A stretch of 33,852 nucleotides of DNA from an uncultured Pelagibacteraceae bacterium (GTDB lineage Bacteria > Pseudomonadota > Alphaproteobacteria > Pelagibacterales > Pelagibacteraceae), in the NCBI GenBank assembly GCA_902633985.1, contig CACPHV010000013.1, forward strand, positions 1 to 33,852. The letters run 5' to 3'. The position numbers and the translations under genes were made by a program. The notes under the pieces were generated by a model. The model was given only the letters and a program-made list of their open reading frames with translations, ran no database searches and was not told the DNA's origin. Positions 7,911-14,927 of the stretch are shown piece by piece (the stretch's first letter is position 1; every line of letters begins with the position of its first letter).

Positions 7911-9098
7911 TCATTTAGTTAAATTGGTTGCAACCCACTTATGAAACATCAAAGTAGGAGTATCCATTACAGGTGAAAAATTCCCACCATTATAAGCTGG
8001 AGAATTTCGCCCGTTTTGCATTCCTTCTATTGCAGTTACATCTTCATTCATGACTTCTTGCCAAAATGCAAAATTTTTTTTTCTTATGTCTTTAAACTCA
8101 TCACTAGAGGCACTTTCGTCTCCAACATAATATAATTCAAAATGTTCTTTAGTTTGATTGTTAGAAATTGGCTCTAACCAAAATGCATAGAAATGATCAA
8201 TATGTATTCCTAACATTACGTTTGGATATAATGATACATATTCAGATTTTTCAGAAAGTTCAGTAGGCCAGTTAGGAAAGCATTTAAATTTAATGTTTCC
8301 ATCAAACTGTTGTGAATATTTATTACTTCCTTGTCCTGAAAAATTTAAATTCTCATCTTCAATATGATAGTGATCTGAAATATTTGAAACTTTATTTAGT
8401 TCTGGATGTATCCACGGCAAATGATAACTTTCACAATAATTCTCAATTGCAAATTTCCAATTACTATTTACTGTCATATTAAAATATCCGTTATCAGTCG
8501 AATGTCTTATTAATTTTTGATCTTTTTTAGAAATAAACTTAGACCATCTATCCTCTAGAGGTTTAATAAAATCTTCAAATGGTTTTGCATTAGAATTAAT
8601 ATTAATAAAAATTAAATCCATCCAAATATTTGATTTAATTTCTTTTAAGTTATTCTTGTTTTTATCGAACCCTTCAACCTCATGTTTTCCTAGTCCTCCT
8701 ATATGTGGAGTAACAGTTAATTTTCCATTAAAATCATAGGACCAAGAATGATAAGGGCATCTTATTACATTTTTTAATTTACATTCCTGATCAACTAATT
8801 TGAAACCTCTATGACTACAAACATTGTGAAAAACTTTTACTTCATTCTCTTTGTTTCTAACTATTAGTATTGGTATTCCTAAAAGATTAAAAGGTTTTGC
8901 ATCGCCTGGATTTGGTACAGAGCTTGCAACCCCAATCATAGTCCAATTATTTTTAAATATTTTTTCTTTTTCAATCTCTAAATAATCATTATTCAAATAA
9001 CATTCGTTAGGTAATCCATGAGCTTTCTCTATAGGATTTTTAACAACTTCTATTTTATTGGGATCTAAGATGTCTGATAATTTTTTATTTAAATTCAT
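7911..9098 (-). CDS. Rieske non-heme iron oxygenase alpha subunit, probable quaternary-amine demethylase
   Basis: This is a 395-residue ring-hydroxylating-type oxygenase. The Rieske cluster ligands are Cys94 and His96 in CSHRG, and Cys114 and His117 in CPYHSW. The mononuclear iron site is in ENYCESYHLPWIH (His226, His231, with Glu223 as the bridging acidic residue) and Asp353 in NEDVTAIE. Relatives include choline monooxygenase and the GbcA glycine betaine monooxygenase, which remove an N-methyl group as formaldehyde. The first-gene position before BHMT and dimethylglycine dehydrogenase supports a betaine-like substrate. No ferredoxin reductase partner (GbcB type) is visible in the window, so electrons must come from elsewhere. 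The alternative substrates are carnitine, choline or stachydrine-like betaines. Confidence 0.78.
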   Translation of the reverse strand: MNLNKKLSDILDPNKIEVVKNPIEKAHGLPNECYLNNDYLEIEKEKIFKNNWTMIGVASSVPNPGDAKPFNLLGIPILIVRNKENEVKVFHNVCSHRGFKLVDQECKLKNVIRCPYHSWSYDFNGKLTVTPHIGGLGKHEVEGFDKNKNNLKEIKSNIWMDLIFININSNAKPFEDFIKPLEDRWSKFISKKDQKLIRHSTDNGYFNMTVNSNWKFAIENYCESYHLPWIHPELNKVSNISDHYHIEDENLNFSGQGSNKYSQQFDGNIKFKCFPNWPTELSEKSEYVSLYPNVMLGIHIDHFYAFWLEPISNNQTKEHFELYYVGDESASSDEFKDIRKKNFAFWQEVMNEDVTAIEGMQNGRNSPAYNGGNFSPVMDTPTLMFHKWVATNLTK

Positions 9099-9100
9099 AA

Positions 9101-9110
9101 ACCTCCTTTT
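9101..9110 (-). promoter_or_regulatory. Strong, closely spaced ribosome binding site for the Rieske oxygenase
   Basis: The minus strand reads AAAAGGAGGT immediately before TTATG, leaving only 3 nt between GGAGG and the ATG at 9098. A near-perfect Shine-Dalgarno is unusual among the other genes here, most of which have weak sites or start by overlap with the previous stop. It confirms the start chosen for the first gene of the operon. Confidence 0.6.
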
Positions 9111-9159
9111 TTTTTAATTAATTAAAATATTAATCGAGGCTTAAAATTATCTTTCTCTA

Positions 9160-9189
9160 ATTATGATTTGTTGAAAAACAGTTTTGCAA
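9160..9189 (-). promoter_or_regulatory. Candidate sigma-70 promoter for the betaine operon
   Basis: On the minus strand TTGCAA (9189-9184) is followed after 18 nt by CATAAT (9165-9160), about 60 nt upstream of the Rieske oxygenase ATG. It lies in the 273-nt divergent spacer (9099-9371), the longest gene-free stretch of the window. In such AT-rich DNA a chance match is possible. I saw no clear operator or riboswitch in the rest of the spacer. Confidence 0.35.
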
Positions 9190-9371
9190 TTTAAAATATA
9201 AACAAATTCTTTGAAAAAAAAATTTGCAGAAAAAATCATACTTAAACTCTAAACAAAAATTTTGGTCAGTTAAAGACAATTTTACTACAACCAATAGTTG
9301 AATTAAATTTGCATTATTATGCTCAATATGTTCAATTTAACTTTTAAATGAATCAAATGTTGGGAGATATA

Positions 9372-10382
9372 ATGAAGATTAAAAGAATACTTCTTTCACT
9401 AGCTGTTGTGTTTGGTCTTACTTCCTTTGGAAGTGTTGCGAATGCAGCTTGTGGAAATATAACAATTGCTAATATGAACTGGGCTTCAGCAAACTTTATG
9501 GCTGAAGTTGACAAGATCATATTAGAAGAAGGTTATGGATGTTCAGTAGAATTAGTGCCTGGTGCTACAATGCCTACATTTACATCAATGCAAGAAAAAG
9601 GTGAGCCAGATGTTGCTCCAGAGTTTTGGGCTAACGCTGCTATCATCGCTTTGAATAAAGCTGTTGATGAAGGTAAAATGCACTCACTTAACAAAGCGCC
9701 AATTACTGGTTTGGGTGAAGGTTGGTGGGTATTACCTCACACACTTAAAAAACATCCAGAGCTAACAACTGCTGAAGCAATTTTAGCAAGACCAGATCTG
9801 TTTCCTCATCCAGAAGATCCATCAAAAGGTGGTTTTCATATTTGTCCTCCAGGTTGGAACTGTGAGCTAAGTAATAGAAATCTTTACAAAGCTTTTGACA
9901 TGGAAGCAAAAGGTTGGGCTATTGTTGAAACAGGTTCTGCTGCAGGATTAGATGGTTCAATTGCTAAAGCTGCTGAGCGAGGAGAAAACTGGTTTGGTTA
10001 CTATTGGTCACCAACAGCTATCATTGGTAAATATGATATGAGAGCTGTAGATATGGGAGCTTGGGGTGGAAAAGATAACTGGGATAAATGTATAGTTTTA
10101 CCAGAACAAGAATGTGGAGACCCTAAAGCAACTTCATGGACAAAATCTGAAGTTTACACAGTCGTAACTGATAATTTCAAAAATACAGCTGGAAGTGCTG
10201 GTATGGAATACTTTAAGAAGAGAACATACCCAGGTCCAGTTATGAACGGTATGTTAGTTTGGATGGGTGAAAACCAAGCAGAAGGTGCTGATGCTGCAAT
10301 TGAATTCCTTAAAACTCAAGAGAGCGTTTGGAGTAAATGGGTTTCAAGTGATGCTGCAAAAAAAATCAAAAAAGCACTTTAA
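9372..10382 (+). CDS. proX: Periplasmic glycine betaine/proline-type substrate-binding protein
   Basis: I chose the ATG at 9372 because GGGAG precedes it by 5 nt and it gives a clean signal peptide (MKIKRI, hydrophobic core, ANA cleavage after about residue 25). The mature protein is an OpuAC/ProX-type solute-binding fold: TIANMNWASANFMAEV near the start, PEFWANA, a GWWVLPH segment, an ICPPGWNCE loop whose two Cys may form a disulfide, and GYYWSP. Abundant Trp and Tyr are consistent with the aromatic cage that holds quaternary ammonium or dimethylsulfonium groups. An earlier in-frame ATG (9348) would disrupt the signal peptide. The permease gene follows after a strong hairpin. The ligand could be glycine betaine, proline betaine, carnitine, DMSP or choline; sequence alone does not decide. 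Confidence 0.82.
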   Translation: MKIKRILLSLAVVFGLTSFGSVANAACGNITIANMNWASANFMAEVDKIILEEGYGCSVELVPGATMPTFTSMQEKGEPDVAPEFWANAAIIALNKAVDEGKMHSLNKAPITGLGEGWWVLPHTLKKHPELTTAEAILARPDLFPHPEDPSKGGFHICPPGWNCELSNRNLYKAFDMEAKGWAIVETGSAAGLDGSIAKAAERGENWFGYYWSPTAIIGKYDMRAVDMGAWGGKDNWDKCIVLPEQECGDPKATSWTKSEVYTVVTDNFKNTAGSAGMEYFKKRTYPGPVMNGMLVWMGENQAEGADAAIEFLKTQESVWSKWVSSDAAKKIKKAL

Positions 10383-10393
10383 TTAAAAATATT

Positions 10394-10419
10394 ATCAAAC
10401 CCGCTTCGGCGGGTTTGAT
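10394..10419 (+). terminator. GC-rich hairpin between binding protein and permease genes
   Basis: An 11-bp perfect stem (ATCAAACCCGC and its complement) closes a TTCG tetraloop. The following bases TTTAATAAAAAT are U-poor, so it may act as a leaky terminator or as a 3' stabiliser of the binding-protein message, giving excess periplasmic protein over permease. The hairpin ends 12 nt before the permease ATG. Confidence 0.8.
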
Positions 10420-10431
10420 TTAATAAAAATT

Positions 10432-11319
10432 ATGGACTTCTTTAATAAAATTCCTGTAATGGATAGAACGGCTCTTAGAGAACTTAAAAAAGGAATTGAT
10501 TCTAGTTTCAAAGAATTTTCTAGAGCGTATGGTGATGGTATAGAAGGTTTTTTTGATCCACTGTTACATTTTTTAATTTGGTTAGAAAAATTATTAGTAA
10601 ATAGCCCATGGCCTTTAGTAATTGGTATGTTTGCTATATTGGCTTGGATTGGATCTAGAAGTATAAAGCTAGTTATTGGAACAGTTGTTTGCTTTATAGT
10701 AATTGGTTATTTTGGCATGTGGAAAAATTGTATGGCAACAGTAGCAATCATTTCCGTTTCTACATTAGTTTGCATTGTTGTTGGAATTCCAATTGGGGTT
10801 TTAATGTCAAAATCAGCGAGAGCAGAAAAAGCAATTTTACCTGTTTTAGATATGATGCAAACTATTCCAAGCTTTGTATATTTAATTCCAATCATTATGC
10901 TTCTTGGTATTGGTAAAGTGCCTGGTTTGCTTGCTGTATGTATTTATGCTCTTCCCCCTATTGTAAGATTAACAAATCTAGGGATTAGAGAAGTTGATAA
11001 GGAAACTTTAGAAGCTAGCGAAGCTTTTGGGGCAACACCGATGCAAAAATTAAGATCTGTTCAAATCCCACTTTCTCTACCAACTATTTTTGCTGGAATT
11101 AACCAAACGATTATGATGGCTTTAGCAATGGTAGTGATTGCATCAATGATAGGTGTAAAAGGCTTAGGAGTCCCTATTTTACAGGCTATTTCCAATCAAT
11201 ATTTAGCTCTTGGAATGATGAATGGTTTAGCAATCGTAGCTCTGGCAATTATCTTTGATAGAGTAACTCAACAGTACGGACAAAGAATTCAAAAGCACAG
11301 AGGTCAGTTAAAAAAGTAA
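10432..11319 (+). CDS. proW: Glycine betaine/proline-type ABC transporter permease
   Basis: This is a 295-residue integral membrane protein of the ProW/OpuAB type. A soluble N-terminal stretch of about 45 residues is followed by six to seven hydrophobic segments. The EAA coupling loop is visible as EASEAFGATPMQKL, followed by QIPLSLPTIFAGINQ. Permeases of this family form the inner-membrane channel for the binding protein encoded just upstream. There is no good ribosome binding site before the ATG, which sits 12 nt after the hairpin, so translation is probably weaker than that of the binding protein. No ATP-binding subunit (ProV) gene is present in the window; the next gene is MetF-like. The gene family is certain, the ligand is not. 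Confidence 0.85.
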   Translation: MDFFNKIPVMDRTALRELKKGIDSSFKEFSRAYGDGIEGFFDPLLHFLIWLEKLLVNSPWPLVIGMFAILAWIGSRSIKLVIGTVVCFIVIGYFGMWKNCMATVAIISVSTLVCIVVGIPIGVLMSKSARAEKAILPVLDMMQTIPSFVYLIPIIMLLGIGKVPGLLAVCIYALPPIVRLTNLGIREVDKETLEASEAFGATPMQKLRSVQIPLSLPTIFAGINQTIMMALAMVVIASMIGVKGLGVPILQAISNQYLALGMMNGLAIVALAIIFDRVTQQYGQRIQKHRGQLKK

Positions 11320-11376
11320 ATTAGTCTCAATCGAATTTTCTAGACTCACATATCAAAATAAATAAAGATCTTACCT

Positions 11377-12105
11377 ATGAATTTTTCGTTGGAAATAGGT
11401 CCTAAAACTGAGGTTGATACAGTTCCAGCGTTGTCTGACATTTATATAACAATGCTACCTGGGGGTGATTATAGAGAAACTGCTGATAAAGCAGTAGAAC
11501 TTGTAAAAAAAGGATTTAACCCCGTACCTCATTTTCCTGCTAGATCAATGCATGATGAAAAAGAACTTAAAGATTATGTTTCTAGATGCAAAGATGGAGG
11601 GGTAAAGCAAGCCTTAATTATTGGAGGTGGGAGAGAGCCAGCAGGTAAATTTGATAGTTCATTTCAACTTTTGGAGACAGGCTATTTTGAAAAAATGAAA
11701 ATAGGAATTGCTGGACATCCTGAGGGGAGTCCTGATATATCCGACTCAGATTTAGAAAAAGCTATGATAGATAAAAAGCCTTACGCTGATTATATTGTAA
11801 CACAATGGTTACTTGATCCTCAGCCTATTATAGATTTTATTTCTAAGCAAAGCGTACCAGTGCATGTTGGAATTACTGGACCTTTAAAAATATCTAGCTT
11901 AATTAAGTTTGCTAATATTGTAGGGGCAAAAAATTCCATTAACTTTCTTAAATCTAATTTTACTAAGGCATTAGATTTATTGAAACCTAAAGACCCTAAT
12001 GATTTAATTGGGAAAGTTAAATCGCATACTGATAACTTCCACATTTATACATTCGGCGGCTTGAAGGAAACTAACAAGTGGTTGAAGGAGAATAGTTATG
12101 TCTAA
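11377..12105 (+). CDS. Short methylenetetrahydrofolate-reductase-like protein
   Basis: This is a 242-residue protein with a MetF-like TIM barrel, about 50 residues shorter than ordinary MetF. The N-terminal SLEIGP matches the MetF SFEFFPP strand and keeps its Glu (Glu6). Further matches are PGGDYRETADKA, PVPHFPARS, the GGGREPAG turn where MetF has ALRGDxP, GHPEGSP, YIVTQWLLD and VHVGITGPLKISSL. MetF interconverts 5-methyl- and 5,10-methylene-THF. Its stop overlaps the next gene (a DmdA/LigM-like demethylase) by 8 nt, so here it most likely runs oxidatively, taking the 5-methyl-THF made by that demethylase. The missing length leaves doubt about flavin binding. Family confidence is good; direction of reaction is inference. 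Confidence 0.72.
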   Translation: MNFSLEIGPKTEVDTVPALSDIYITMLPGGDYRETADKAVELVKKGFNPVPHFPARSMHDEKELKDYVSRCKDGGVKQALIIGGGREPAGKFDSSFQLLETGYFEKMKIGIAGHPEGSPDISDSDLEKAMIDKKPYADYIVTQWLLDPQPIIDFISKQSVPVHVGITGPLKISSLIKFANIVGAKNSINFLKSNFTKALDLLKPKDPNDLIGKVKSHTDNFHIYTFGGLKETNKWLKENSYV

Positions 12106-13456
12106 AGAATTTGACTATACTAAAGTACAACATGTTACTTCTGTTGATCAATCTGATAGAGAAGTACCATACAATTTAAGACAAAGTGGGCCAACTAAAG
12201 TTGAGTTATTAATTTCAACAAGGGTGAGAAAATCACCTTATTGGCATTTATCAATGCAGGCAGGTTGTTGGAGAGCAACTGTGTACAATCGAATTTATCA
12301 TCCAAGAGGTTATGTAAAACCTGAAGATGGTGGAGCAATGGTTGAGTACGATGCAATCGTAAACCATGTTACAATGTGGAATGTAGCTGTTGAAAGACAA
12401 ATAAGAGTTAAAGGTCCAGATGCAGAAAAATTTACTGACTACGTTATAACTAGAGATGCAACAAAAATTTCTCCTATGAGAGCAAGATATGTAATATTAT
12501 GTAATGCTTACGGAGGAGTTTTAAACGATCCAATTCTTTTAAGAATTTCAAAAGATGAATTTTGGTTTTCGTTATCAGACTCTGATATTGGAATGTATTT
12601 ACAAGGTGTAAATGCAGATGGAAAATTTAATTGTACAATTGAGGAAATAGATGCATGTCCAGTACAAATTCAAGGTCCTAAATCAAAAGCTTTAATGCAA
12701 GACCTTTGTGGTGACCAAGTTGATTTTGATAATATGCCTTTCTATGGATTAGCAGAAGCAACAGTTGGTGGAAGAAGTTGTGTAATTTCTCAATCTGGTT
12801 TTTCAGGAGAAGCCGGTTACGAAATATATTTAAGAAATGCAACTTTATATGCTGAAGATATGTGGAACGCAGTATTAGATGCAGGAAAAAAACATAAATT
12901 GATGGTGATTGCACCAGCACACCATAGAAGAATACAAGCAGGTATTCTTTCCTGGGGGCAAGACATGGATCAACAACATAATCCATTTCAATGTAATTTA
13001 GGTTATCAAGTTTCATTATCTGGTAAAGGTGAATGGAATAAAAAAGCTGATTATGTTGGTAAAGCTGCTTTAGAGAAAATGGGAGCAGATATTAAAGCTG
13101 GAAAAAAACCATATAAACTTCAACTAGTTGGAATGGAGTTAGGCGGTAAACCTATTGATGATTATGCGCCAGATTTTTGGCTTGTATCGCCAGAAAGTGG
13201 TGGAGATCCAGTTGGATTTCTTACTTCACCATGGTGGCATCCTGAGAAGAAAACCAATATTGCTATGGGATACGTTCCGTTTGATGGAACTTTAAACCCT
13301 AATGGATTTCCAAAAAATAAAGTTGGAACTAAGTTTAAAGTTCATCTTCCAGAAAAATACTCAGATACTCCAAGAACACCTGTAGATGCTGTAGTTGTGG
13401 ATATTCCATTCAAAGAGTCTTTCAACGCAAATACAAGAGAAGTTGTAAAAGGCTAA
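12098..13456 (+). CDS. GcvT-family THF-dependent demethylase (DmdA/LigM-like)
   Basis: This is a 452-residue protein made of a single GcvT/aminomethyltransferase fold with no flavin domain. Classical GcvT has a DD pair at the catalytic site; here the loop reads GGVLNDPILL (Asn143-Asp144), followed by FWFSLSDSDI. These features belong to the DMSP demethylase DmdA and LigM/DesA O-demethylase branch, which form 5-methyl-THF. The SGFSGEAGYEIYL strand is also typical. At 452 residues it is longer than the roughly 370 of Pelagibacter DmdA, with extra N-terminal residues (1-40) and an extended C-terminal part. A GAAGGAG site lies inside the end of the MetF-like gene. Co-occurrence with a betaine-type transporter and MetF-like protein suggests demethylation of an imported methylated compound. 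It may be a DmdA relative or a different osmolyte demethylase. Confidence 0.72.
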   Translation: MSKEFDYTKVQHVTSVDQSDREVPYNLRQSGPTKVELLISTRVRKSPYWHLSMQAGCWRATVYNRIYHPRGYVKPEDGGAMVEYDAIVNHVTMWNVAVERQIRVKGPDAEKFTDYVITRDATKISPMRARYVILCNAYGGVLNDPILLRISKDEFWFSLSDSDIGMYLQGVNADGKFNCTIEEIDACPVQIQGPKSKALMQDLCGDQVDFDNMPFYGLAEATVGGRSCVISQSGFSGEAGYEIYLRNATLYAEDMWNAVLDAGKKHKLMVIAPAHHRRIQAGILSWGQDMDQQHNPFQCNLGYQVSLSGKGEWNKKADYVGKAALEKMGADIKAGKKPYKLQLVGMELGGKPIDDYAPDFWLVSPESGGDPVGFLTSPWWHPEKKTNIAMGYVPFDGTLNPNGFPKNKVGTKFKVHLPEKYSDTPRTPVDAVVVDIPFKESFNANTREVVKG

Positions 13457-13464
13457 AATTTACT

Positions 13465-13492
13465 AAGGGGGAGCTAATTTCAGCTCCTCTTT
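13465..13492 (+). terminator. Rho-independent terminator after the demethylase gene
   Basis: GGAGCT and AGCTCC form a 6-bp core stem around an AATTTC loop, extended by G-U, G-C and A-U pairs at the base, and followed by TCTTTT. It begins 8 nt after the demethylase stop and ends the transporter-demethylase operon. Confidence 0.7.
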
Positions 13493-13501
13493 TCAATTCT
13501 A

Positions 13502-13612
13502 ATGACCAAAAGTTTTCTAATAGCAGTTTGCATTATCATTGTTATTGCTTTAATAATATTTCCATTAATTGTTTCTTATAAGGCTCAAAAAAATAAAAAT
13601 AAAAAAAATTAA
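13502..13612 (+). CDS. Small single-pass membrane peptide (36 residues)
   Basis: A 36-codon frame starts at ATG 13502, encoding MTKSFLIAV, then about 20 hydrophobic residues (Ile, Val, Leu, Phe) and a Lys/Asn-rich tail ending KNKKN. It is a textbook single transmembrane segment with a basic C-terminal tail. Its TAA stop shares a base with the ATG of the Yip1-like gene (TAATG), which supports translation and coupling. Against it, no clear ribosome binding site precedes it and the terminator ends just 9 nt upstream, so it would need its own promoter or read-through. The function is unknown; the neighbouring membrane protein is the likely partner. Confidence 0.5.
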   Translation: MTKSFLIAVCIIIVIALIIFPLIVSYKAQKNKNKKN

Positions 13613-14157
13613 TGTTTGCTGAATTTTTAAATATAATTTTTAAGTCAATAAAATTAGACAAAACTCTTTATTCAGATAATAAAAATTTTGGAGAAGCATC
13701 AATATATTTTGCTGGAATTATAATGATCCTAGATGGTATCGCTGGAGCAGTAGCAGCGAATACTATTATTAAAACAGCTATCGCAATGTCTGGTCTAACT
13801 GCAATAGTTACTTGGCTAATATGGGCGATATTTATTTTTGTAATTGGAGTGAAATTATTTCCTGATAAGCAAACCAAAGTTTCATTCAAAAAAGTTTTAA
13901 CAGCTGTTGGATTTGCACATGCCCCTGGTTTATTAAGATTTTTTGCGGTCACACCAGATTTAATGATACCAATAATTTTTCTTACCCAATTTTGGATTTT
14001 TGCAGGTTTAATAATTTCAACTAAACAAATATTGAGTTTAAAATCTAATTTTAAATCTTTTGGGATTGTACTTTTATCTTTTTTAATAATTGCATTTCTA
14101 TCTATCTCATTTGTAATGAGTAGAATGAATATGCTTCCAGTTAGTCAAATTAGTTAA
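13612..14157 (+). CDS. Yip1-like multi-spanning membrane protein
   Basis: This is a 181-residue protein with about five hydrophobic segments: near residues 28-50, 58-80, 95-112, 118-137 and 148-168. The layout, the short amphipathic N-terminus and the SFKKVLTAVGFAHAPGLLRF loop resemble the bacterial Yip1/YIP1-domain proteins common in alphaproteobacteria, whose role is not known. It starts at a TAATG junction with the 36-residue peptide gene and ends convergently, overlapping the small CxxC protein gene by 4 nt. The family name is from recognition, not a search. Confidence 0.55.
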   Translation: MFAEFLNIIFKSIKLDKTLYSDNKNFGEASIYFAGIIMILDGIAGAVAANTIIKTAIAMSGLTAIVTWLIWAIFIFVIGVKLFPDKQTKVSFKKVLTAVGFAHAPGLLRFFAVTPDLMIPIIFLTQFWIFAGLIISTKQILSLKSNFKSFGIVLLSFLIIAFLSISFVMSRMNMLPVSQIS

Positions 14158-14321
14158 AGCGGAAAAATAGTCTTAGATACTCTACAAGACTTACATAATT
14201 TAAACCCAGTAAGAATTAAATTTTGAGTGACACTTTCATCTTCCTCTTTGCATTCATCGCAAATATTGTTTAATTCTTCAGTATCTGTATTAAGATATTT
14301 TTCATCAGTTTTATCAGTCAT
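14154..14321 (-). CDS. Small CxxC...CxxC protein, putative zinc ribbon (55 residues)
   Basis: A 55-codon frame on the minus strand starts at ATG 14321, overlapping the end of the DUF3726-like gene by 8 nt. It has Cys21-x2-Cys24 (CDEC) and Cys43-x2-Cys46 (CKSC), separated by 18 residues, which is a typical zinc-ribbon spacing. The N-terminal 20 residues are acidic and probably disordered. The stop overlaps the convergent Yip1-like gene by 4 nt. The coupled position and conserved-looking cysteine pairs make it a credible real gene. It is the last gene of the dipeptidase-like cluster; the function is unknown. Confidence 0.65.
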   Translation of the reverse strand: MTDKTDEKYLNTDTEELNNICDECKEEDESVTQNLILTGFKLCKSCRVSKTIFPL

Positions 14322-14330
14322 TATCAGTCA
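14311..14330. repeat. Tandem 10-bp direct repeat at a gene junction
   Basis: TTATCAGTCA occurs twice in immediate succession. On the minus strand this reads TGACTGATAA twice and supplies both the TGA stop of the DUF3726-like gene and the ATGACTGAT start of the CxxC protein gene, so slippage here would change the overlap between the two frames. Confidence 0.85.
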
Positions 14331-14925
14331 AACCAGCACCTGCCGCACCTTCTTTTAAACTGTTGCTCTCTTCGACAAAAGTTTCTTCAGATAACTTGTA
14401 TAAATTATTCCATTCATCGTCTGTAAAATTGTCTTCATTTTCAAGTAGATTTACCTCAATTGTATTCACTAATTTTGGAAATTCTTGTTCAATAAAATTT
14501 GAACTAATATTTACATTTAAATTTAGTAAAATTTTTTTTTCATCCATTTTTACATAAATTTTTTTTCCAATAATTTCTGATGAACGACTTATAAAGGAAA
14601 TAAAAATTATTGGATAAGCAACATTTTTGAATTCAATTTTTTTTAAATTTTCTAAAACATTTATTTGATCTAAAAAACTAACACCTAAAGTAATTGGACA
14701 GTAAGGATTTTTTGATGAAAAGTTATTTTCACTAATTAAATTTAAATTTTCAAATTTACTTTTATTTTTTTCATTAAAATATTCATTAAGGTGCTTAATA
14801 CCTGGTAAACTAAATAGCTCTAACAACCTTATACTTTTTCCTGTTTCCTCAGAAACACCCCAAGAATATCCTGCTGCCTTTGAAGCTCTTTTAACAGTAG
14901 TTTCAATTTCACTGAGTGATTTCAT
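14314..14925 (-). CDS. DUF3726-like protein of unknown function
   Basis: This 203-residue soluble protein begins MKSLSEIETTVKRASKAAGYSW, with a helical N-terminal segment that I associate with the alphaproteobacterial family DUF3726; that link is from memory and not searched. The C-terminus is acidic and ends GAAGAGLTDND, similar to tails seen in that family. No catalytic motif is evident. It begins 3 nt after the stop of the 553-residue protein gene and its end overlaps the CxxC protein gene, so all belong to one unit with the dipeptidase-like gene. No function can be assigned from sequence. Confidence 0.55.
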   Translation of the reverse strand: MKSLSEIETTVKRASKAAGYSWGVSEETGKSIRLLELFSLPGIKHLNEYFNEKNKSKFENLNLISENNFSSKNPYCPITLGVSFLDQINVLENLKKIEFKNVAYPIIFISFISRSSEIIGKKIYVKMDEKKILLNLNVNISSNFIEQEFPKLVNTIEVNLLENEDNFTDDEWNNLYKLSEETFVEESNSLKEGAAGAGLTDND

Positions 14926-14927
14926 TA

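Noticed and set aside
9168..9197. TTGTTG-18-TAAAAT as a promoter for the plus-strand transporter operon
   Set aside because: It is far (about 175 nt) from the start codon, weak at -35, and such matches are common in DNA this AT-rich.
9099..9371. Possible SAM-V or glycine riboswitch in the spacer before the Rieske/BHMT operon
   Set aside because: SAR11 is known for SAM-V riboswitches near bhmT, but I could not find convincing conserved core sequence or pseudoknot pairing by eye; a covariance-model search would decide.
11320..11376. AGTCT...AGACT inverted repeat between permease and MetF-like genes
   Set aside because: Only 5 bp with a 14-nt loop and no U-tract; too weak to call a terminator.
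12678..13016. Minus-strand 112-codon frame
   Set aside because: Antisense to the DmdA/LigM-like gene, with no motif; a shadow of strong coding in the other strand.
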